A stretch of DNA of 64,000 nucleotides. Source: Bacteroidaceae bacterium (GTDB lineage: Bacteria > Bacteroidota > Bacteroidia > Bacteroidales > Bacteroidaceae). Shown here piece by piece: positions 59,549 through 64,000 of the stretch; the stretch's first letter is position 1; each line of letters begins with the position of its first letter. The notes below the pieces were generated by a model that saw only the letters and a program-made list of their open reading frames with translations, was not told the origin of the DNA and did not search any database. Where the stretch lies: the NCBI GenBank assembly GCA_030843315.1, contig JAUUPT010000015.1, positions 1-64,000 on the forward strand, given 5' to 3'. The translations under genes were made by a program, and so were the position numbers.

Positions 59549-62380
59549 ATGCAAGAAGAAACAGAATATATCAATGTATATGGTGCGCGTGTGCACAACC
59601 TGAAGAATATCGATGCAGAAATACCCCGTAACAGTCTTACAGTCATTACCGGATTAAGTGGAAGCGGCAAATCTTCTTTGGCATTCGATACTCTTTTTGC
59701 AGAGGGGCAGCGCCGCTATATTGAAACCTTTTCGGCTTATGCCCGCAACTTTCTGGGTAACCTGGAGCGTCCGGATGTTGATAAGATTACAGGGTTGAGC
59801 CCTGTAATATCCATCGAACAGAAGACGACGAACAAGAATCCGCGTTCTACGGTGGGCACCACAACGGAAGTCTATGACTACTTCCGCTTATTGTATGCCC
59901 GTGCAGGCGAGGCCTATTCGTATCTCTCCGGTGAGAAGATGGTGAAATATACCGAAGAACAGATTCTCGACCTTATCCTGAAGGATTATAAAGGCAAGCG
60001 CATATACATCCTTGCTCCGCTGGTACGTAGCCGTAAAGGACATTACAAGGAACTCTTCGAGCAAGTGCGCAAGAAGGGTTATCTCTATGTCCGTGTAGAT
60101 GGAGAGGTACGCGAGGCGTTGCCCGGAATGAAGCTCGACCGTTATAAGAACCACGATGTGGAAGTGGTGATAGACAAACTGGTAGTGGCGGATAAGGATG
60201 ATAAACGCTTGAAGAACAGCGTTACTACGGCTATGCGCCAGGGCGACGGGCTGTTGATGATACTCGATGCCCAAACGAACAGTGTGCGCCATTACAGCAA
60301 GCGATTGATGTGCCCCGTCACCGGGCTGTCCTATCGTGAGCCGGCTCCGCATAATTTCTCTTTCAACTCCCCGCAGGGTGCATGCCCCAAGTGCAAGGGG
60401 TTGGGAGTAGTCAATCAGATTGATATAGACAAGGTAATTCCCGACCGTGAATTGTCTATCTCCGAAGGGGCGATTGCTCCTTTGGGCAAGTATAAAAACA
60501 GTATGATCTTCTGGCAGATTTCTGCTTTGATGGAGAAGTACGAAGTGACTCTTAAAACTCCGGTTAAGGAACTGCCGGATGATGCCATCGACGAAATCCT
60601 TTACGGTTCGGACGAGCGCATCAAGATTAAAAGTACCTTGATTGGTACGTCTTCCGATTACTTCGTTACCTTCGAGGGAGTAGTGAAATATATCCAGATG
60701 CTTCAGGAAAAGGATGCATCTGCCACGGCTCAGAAATGGGCGGATCAGTTTGCCAAAACGACCGTCTGTCCCGAATGTCACGGTGCCAAATTGAATAAAG
60801 AAGCCCTTTCATTCCGCATCCACGATAAAAATATATATGAGCTGTCCACCATGGATATCAGCGAACTCTATGACTGGTTGCAGAATGTAGACCCGTATCT
60901 CAGCAAGAAACAGCAGCAGATTGCGGGTGAAATCCTGAAAGAGATTCGTACGCGCCTCAAGTTCCTGCTCGATGTCGGTCTGGACTATCTTTCGTTGAAC
61001 CGCAGTGCCGTCAGCCTTTCCGGTGGAGAGAGCCAACGCATCCGCTTGGCTACACAGATTGGTTCGCAACTGGTCAATGTACTTTACATCCTGGATGAAC
61101 CGAGTATCGGCCTGCATCAGCGAGATAACCAGCGCCTTATCCATTCGTTGAAGGAACTACGCGACATCGGCAATTCCGTGATTGTGGTAGAACATGATAA
61201 GGACATGATGCTTGCCGCCGATTACGTCATCGACATGGGACCGAAAGCCGGACGCCTGGGTGGTGAGGTCGTATTTGCCGGCACTCCTGCCGAAATGCTG
61301 CAGACGCATACCTTGACTTCACAATACCTCAATGGTGAACGTGCCATCGAAGTGCCTGCCAAACGCCGTAAAGGCAACGGGCATAGCTTGTGGTTGCGCG
61401 GAGCCAGGGGCAATAACCTGAAAAATGTAGACGTGGAGTTCCCATTGGGTAAACTGATTTGTGTGACCGGTGTTTCCGGTAGTGGCAAGTCAACGCTTAT
61501 CAACGAAACGTTGCAGCCCATTCTTTCGCAGAAGTTCTATCGCTCGCTTCAAGATCCGTTGGAGTACGACAGCATCGAGGGGCTGGAACATATCGACAAG
61601 GTAGTGAATGTGGATCAATCTCCATTAGGACGTACACCGCGTTCCAATCCTGCCACCTATACGGGAGTTTTCTCCGATATCCGTAATCTCTTTGTCGGCC
61701 TGCCCGAAGCGAAGATACGCGGATATAAGCCGGGACGTTTTTCTTTCAATGTCAGTGGCGGCCGTTGTGAGGCATGCCAGGGGAATGGCTACAAGACCAT
61801 CGAAATGAACTTCCTGCCCGATGTATATGTGCCTTGCGAAGTTTGTCATGGCAAGCGCTATAACCGCGAGACGCTGGAAGTGCGCTTCAAAGGAAAGTCC
61901 ATTGCCGATGTGCTGGATATGACCATCAACCGTGCAGTGGAGTTCTTCGAGAATGTACCTCAGATATTGAACAAGATCAAAGTAATCCAGGAAGTCGGTC
62001 TGGGGTATATCAAGTTGGGACAATCGTCCACCACACTTTCCGGTGGCGAGAGCCAGCGTGTGAAGTTGGCGACAGAGCTCTCCAAGCGTGATACGGGCAA
62101 GACCCTTTATATTCTTGACGAGCCTACTACCGGGCTCCATTTCGAAGATATCCGCGTCTTGATGAATGTGCTGAACAAACTGGTGGATAAAGGTAATACA
62201 GTTATCGTCATTGAGCACAATCTCGACGTCATCAAGATGGCCGATTATATTATTGACATGGGTCCCGAAGGCGGCAAGGGTGGGGGAGAACTCCTTTCTT
62301 GCGGAACGCCGGAAGAGGTTGCCAAGAGTAAGAAAGGCTATACTCCCAAGTTCTTGAAAGAAGAACTGAAAATCAAATAA
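59549..62380 (+). CDS. uvrA: Excinuclease ABC subunit UvrA
   Basis: A 943-aa UvrA. Two ABC ATPase modules are present: Walker A GLSGSGKSSLAFDT (about 33-46) and GVSGSGKSTLINET (about 640-653), signature sequences SLSGGESQRIRLA and TLSGGESQRVKLA. Zinc fingers CPVTGL...CPKC and CEACQGNG...CEVCHGKR complete the protein. UvrA finds DNA damage and loads UvrB. Full length. Confidence 0.98.
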   Translation: MQEETEYINVYGARVHNLKNIDAEIPRNSLTVITGLSGSGKSSLAFDTLFAEGQRRYIETFSAYARNFLGNLERPDVDKITGLSPVISIEQKTTNKNPRSTVGTTTEVYDYFRLLYARAGEAYSYLSGEKMVKYTEEQILDLILKDYKGKRIYILAPLVRSRKGHYKELFEQVRKKGYLYVRVDGEVREALPGMKLDRYKNHDVEVVIDKLVVADKDDKRLKNSVTTAMRQGDGLLMILDAQTNSVRHYSKRLMCPVTGLSYREPAPHNFSFNSPQGACPKCKGLGVVNQIDIDKVIPDRELSISEGAIAPLGKYKNSMIFWQISALMEKYEVTLKTPVKELPDDAIDEILYGSDERIKIKSTLIGTSSDYFVTFEGVVKYIQMLQEKDASATAQKWADQFAKTTVCPECHGAKLNKEALSFRIHDKNIYELSTMDISELYDWLQNVDPYLSKKQQQIAGEILKEIRTRLKFLLDVGLDYLSLNRSAVSLSGGESQRIRLATQIGSQLVNVLYILDEPSIGLHQRDNQRLIHSLKELRDIGNSVIVVEHDKDMMLAADYVIDMGPKAGRLGGEVVFAGTPAEMLQTHTLTSQYLNGERAIEVPAKRRKGNGHSLWLRGARGNNLKNVDVEFPLGKLICVTGVSGSGKSTLINETLQPILSQKFYRSLQDPLEYDSIEGLEHIDKVVNVDQSPLGRTPRSNPATYTGVFSDIRNLFVGLPEAKIRGYKPGRFSFNVSGGRCEACQGNGYKTIEMNFLPDVYVPCEVCHGKRYNRETLEVRFKGKSIADVLDMTINRAVEFFENVPQILNKIKVIQEVGLGYIKLGQSSTTLSGGESQRVKLATELSKRDTGKTLYILDEPTTGLHFEDIRVLMNVLNKLVDKGNTVIVIEHNLDVIKMADYIIDMGPEGGKGGGELLSCGTPEEVAKSKKGYTPKFLKEELKIK

Positions 62381-62409
62381 GGTATCTATAATCTAAACTT
62401 CTATTTGTT

Positions 62410-62889
62410 TTGAAAATAAATAAAACCAATGCAGCCCGTCTGCTCGATAAAGCCAAGATAGCATACGAACTCATTCCTTACGAGGTAGATGAGCATGACT
62501 TGAGTGCCGTGCACGTTGCCGCCAGTTTGGGCGAAGATATCAACTGTGTTTTCAAAACTCTGATACTTCATGGCGATAAGAATGGATATTTTGTCTGCGT
62601 GATTCCCGGAGAACACGAAGTCGATTTGAAGTTGGCAGCTAAAGTCTCCGGCAATAAAAAGTGTGATCTTATTCCAATGAAAGACCTGCTCCCTCTGACC
62701 GGATATATCCGTGGCGGTTGCTCGCCCATTGGCATGAAGAAGCCTTTCCCTACCTATATCCATGAAACGTGTCTTCAGTTTCCCTATATCTACATCAGTG
62801 CGGGGCAACGTGGTTTACAGCTTAAGCTGAACCCGAATGATTTGATAAAGGAAGTGCATGCCGAGGTCTGCATTCTTTTTCCCGAATAA
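62410..62889 (+). CDS. ybaK: Cys-tRNA(Pro)/YbaK-type deacylase
   Basis: A 159-aa protein of the YbaK/ProX family: KINKTNAARLLDKAKIAYE, EHDLSAVHVAASLG, CVIPGEHEVDLKLAAK and GYIRGGCSPIGMKKPFPTYI are the family motifs. It hydrolyses mischarged Cys-tRNA(Pro). The start is a TTG at 62410; there is no in-frame ATG before the conserved N-terminus. It is 30 bases downstream of uvrA. Confidence 0.9.
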   Translation: MKINKTNAARLLDKAKIAYELIPYEVDEHDLSAVHVAASLGEDINCVFKTLILHGDKNGYFVCVIPGEHEVDLKLAAKVSGNKKCDLIPMKDLLPLTGYIRGGCSPIGMKKPFPTYIHETCLQFPYIYISAGQRGLQLKLNPNDLIKEVHAEVCILFPE

Positions 62890-62945
62890 TTTCTTTTTTC
62901 CGTCGAGTTATTGTACTTTTTTCAAGGAATATTCATCAAAAAGCA

Positions 62946-62953
62946 TATATTTG
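62946..62953 (+). promoter_or_regulatory. -7 element (TATATTTG) of the transporter gene
   Basis: TATATTTG matches TAnnTTTG, 49 bases before the ATG at 63003. Confidence 0.5.
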
Positions 62954-63002
62954 CAAAAAATATAAAGAAATCAATCTAATTACTAATTAAAAACTTGTTT
63001 TT

Positions 63003-64000
63003 ATGTTCAAAAATCATCCTAAAGGTCTGTTGGCAGCTGCTATCTCCAACATGGGCGAACGGTTCGGTTACTACATCATGAATGCTGTACTGGTATTGTT
63101 CCTTTGCTCAAAGTTTGGTCTGAGCGACGAGACCAGTTCCATCATTTACTCAGTTTTTTACTGCGGAATCTATGTATTGAGCCTGGTAGGCGGTATTATT
63201 GCCGACAAGACCCAAAACTATAAAGGAACTATCATGTCCGGACTGATAGTGATGTCTTTGGGTTATGTTGTCCTGTCTATCCCGGTTTTGTCTACTGCCG
63301 AGAATATCGACTGGCTGCTTCCGCTGACCTGTGCAGCATTGTTCTTCATTGCATTCGGTAACGGACTTTTCAAAGGAAACCTGCAGGCCATCGTTGGTCA
63401 GATGTATGATAACTTTGAGAAAGAAGCTGAGAAAGACGGTCCCGAAGCTGTGAAACTGGCTAAGAGCCGTCGTGATTCAGGTTTCCAGATATTCTATGTA
63501 TTCATCAACATCGGCGGTTTGATTGCCCCCTTCGTAGCTCCCCTGCTCCGTGAATGGTGGCTCAAGACCCATGCCCTGACTTATAATGCCGATCTGCCAG
63601 CATTGTGCCATCAGTATATTAGCGATGGTGCCAGTATGGCTTCCGACCGTCTTGCCAACCTTACCGAACTGGTCGCTAAAGTAGGTGGCACGGTGACTAA
63701 CGACCTGGTTCCGTTCTGTACCGAATACCTCGATGTATTCAACACCGGTATCCATTATTCATTCATCGCATCGGTAGTGGCTATGCTCATTTCTCTGGTT
63801 ATCTTTATTATATGCAGAAATGTATTCCCCACACCGACCAAGAAAGCAAAACAAGAATCTCTGGACTATACTCCCGAAGAGAAAGCCGCCATGGCAAAAG
63901 AGATCAAGCAGCGTTTGTACGCTCTGTTCGCTGTATTGGGCATCGTTATTTTCTTCTGGTTCTCATTCCATCAGAACGGACAGTCACTTTCACTCTTCGC
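63003..64000 (+). CDS. POT-family peptide transporter (partial)
   Basis: The ATG at 63003 opens a frame that runs off the window. The 332 residues seen have several transmembrane helices and the proton-dependent oligopeptide transporter motifs: AISNMGERFGYYIMNAVLVL at helix 1 (the ExxERFxYY motif) and GNGLFKGNLQAIVGQMYD. It probably imports di- and tripeptides with protons. The C-terminal part is outside the window. Confidence 0.9.
   Translation, partial: MFKNHPKGLLAAAISNMGERFGYYIMNAVLVLFLCSKFGLSDETSSIIYSVFYCGIYVLSLVGGIIADKTQNYKGTIMSGLIVMSLGYVVLSIPVLSTAENIDWLLPLTCAALFFIAFGNGLFKGNLQAIVGQMYDNFEKEAEKDGPEAVKLAKSRRDSGFQIFYVFINIGGLIAPFVAPLLREWWLKTHALTYNADLPALCHQYISDGASMASDRLANLTELVAKVGGTVTNDLVPFCTEYLDVFNTGIHYSFIASVVAMLISLVIFIICRNVFPTPTKKAKQESLDYTPEEKAAMAKEIKQRLYALFAVLGIVIFFWFSFHQNGQSLSLF

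Overview
The window is chromosomal DNA from a Bacteroides-like member of the Bacteroidales. Evidence: many start sites follow the Bacteroidetes promoter pattern (TTTG or TTG, about 19-20 bases, then TAnnTTTG), Shine-Dalgarno sequences are mostly weak, Rho carries the long disordered insert typical of the group, and PcfJ/PcfK/DUF3873-type conjugative-element genes, a BamD lipoprotein and a Bacteroidetes omega-like subunit are present. The species cannot be fixed from the sequence alone.

Layout. 1-6.3 kb: end of a conjugative-transposon-type module. A minus-strand chain of small genes includes pcfK, pcfJ and a DUF3873 gene; then comes a 91-aa gene behind an unusual leader with two interleaved inverted repeats and a 30-codon leader ORF; then a broken gene and a small membrane protein at what looks like a recombination junction. 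6.3-18.65 kb: a defence island that I read as a type 4 BREX system: HTH regulator, brxP (PAPS-reductase/ferredoxin/DUF4007-like), a 143-aa protein resembling the ScoMcrA N-terminal head domain, brxC, pglZ and a short brxL, followed by an AlbA_2/ATPase protein. No DNA methyltransferase is present, so the self-marking chemistry probably differs from methylating BREX types. 18.65-19.82 kb: no intact gene, but it holds 22-bp direct repeats, a 433-bp element bounded by 33-bp inverted repeats, and a promoter-to-terminator small RNA candidate.

19.8-64 kb: core chromosome. Genes include an HU-like protein behind a phased 22-bp repeat array, AraC regulator/YczE-like pair, msrAB, ECF sigma/anti-sigma, glutamine synthetase, a radical SAM protein, a TPR-AraC regulator, tRNA-His, capA-like, folD, ffh, rho, an EFR1-type ferredoxin and tilS. 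An AddAB-like recombination locus follows, split by a radical SAM/membrane-protein pair and a second HU-like gene that again has a 22-bp repeat array. The end holds uvrB, two envelope proteins, paaK plus an ACT protein, bamD, an omega-like subunit, DUF4293, an outer-membrane protein, a LysM protein, uvrA, ybaK and a truncated POT transporter.

The strongest candidates for new biology are the type 4 BREX island with its stand-alone ScoMcrA-head-like protein, the interleaved-repeat leader at 4585-4740, and the shared 22-bp operator-array design in front of both HU-like genes.
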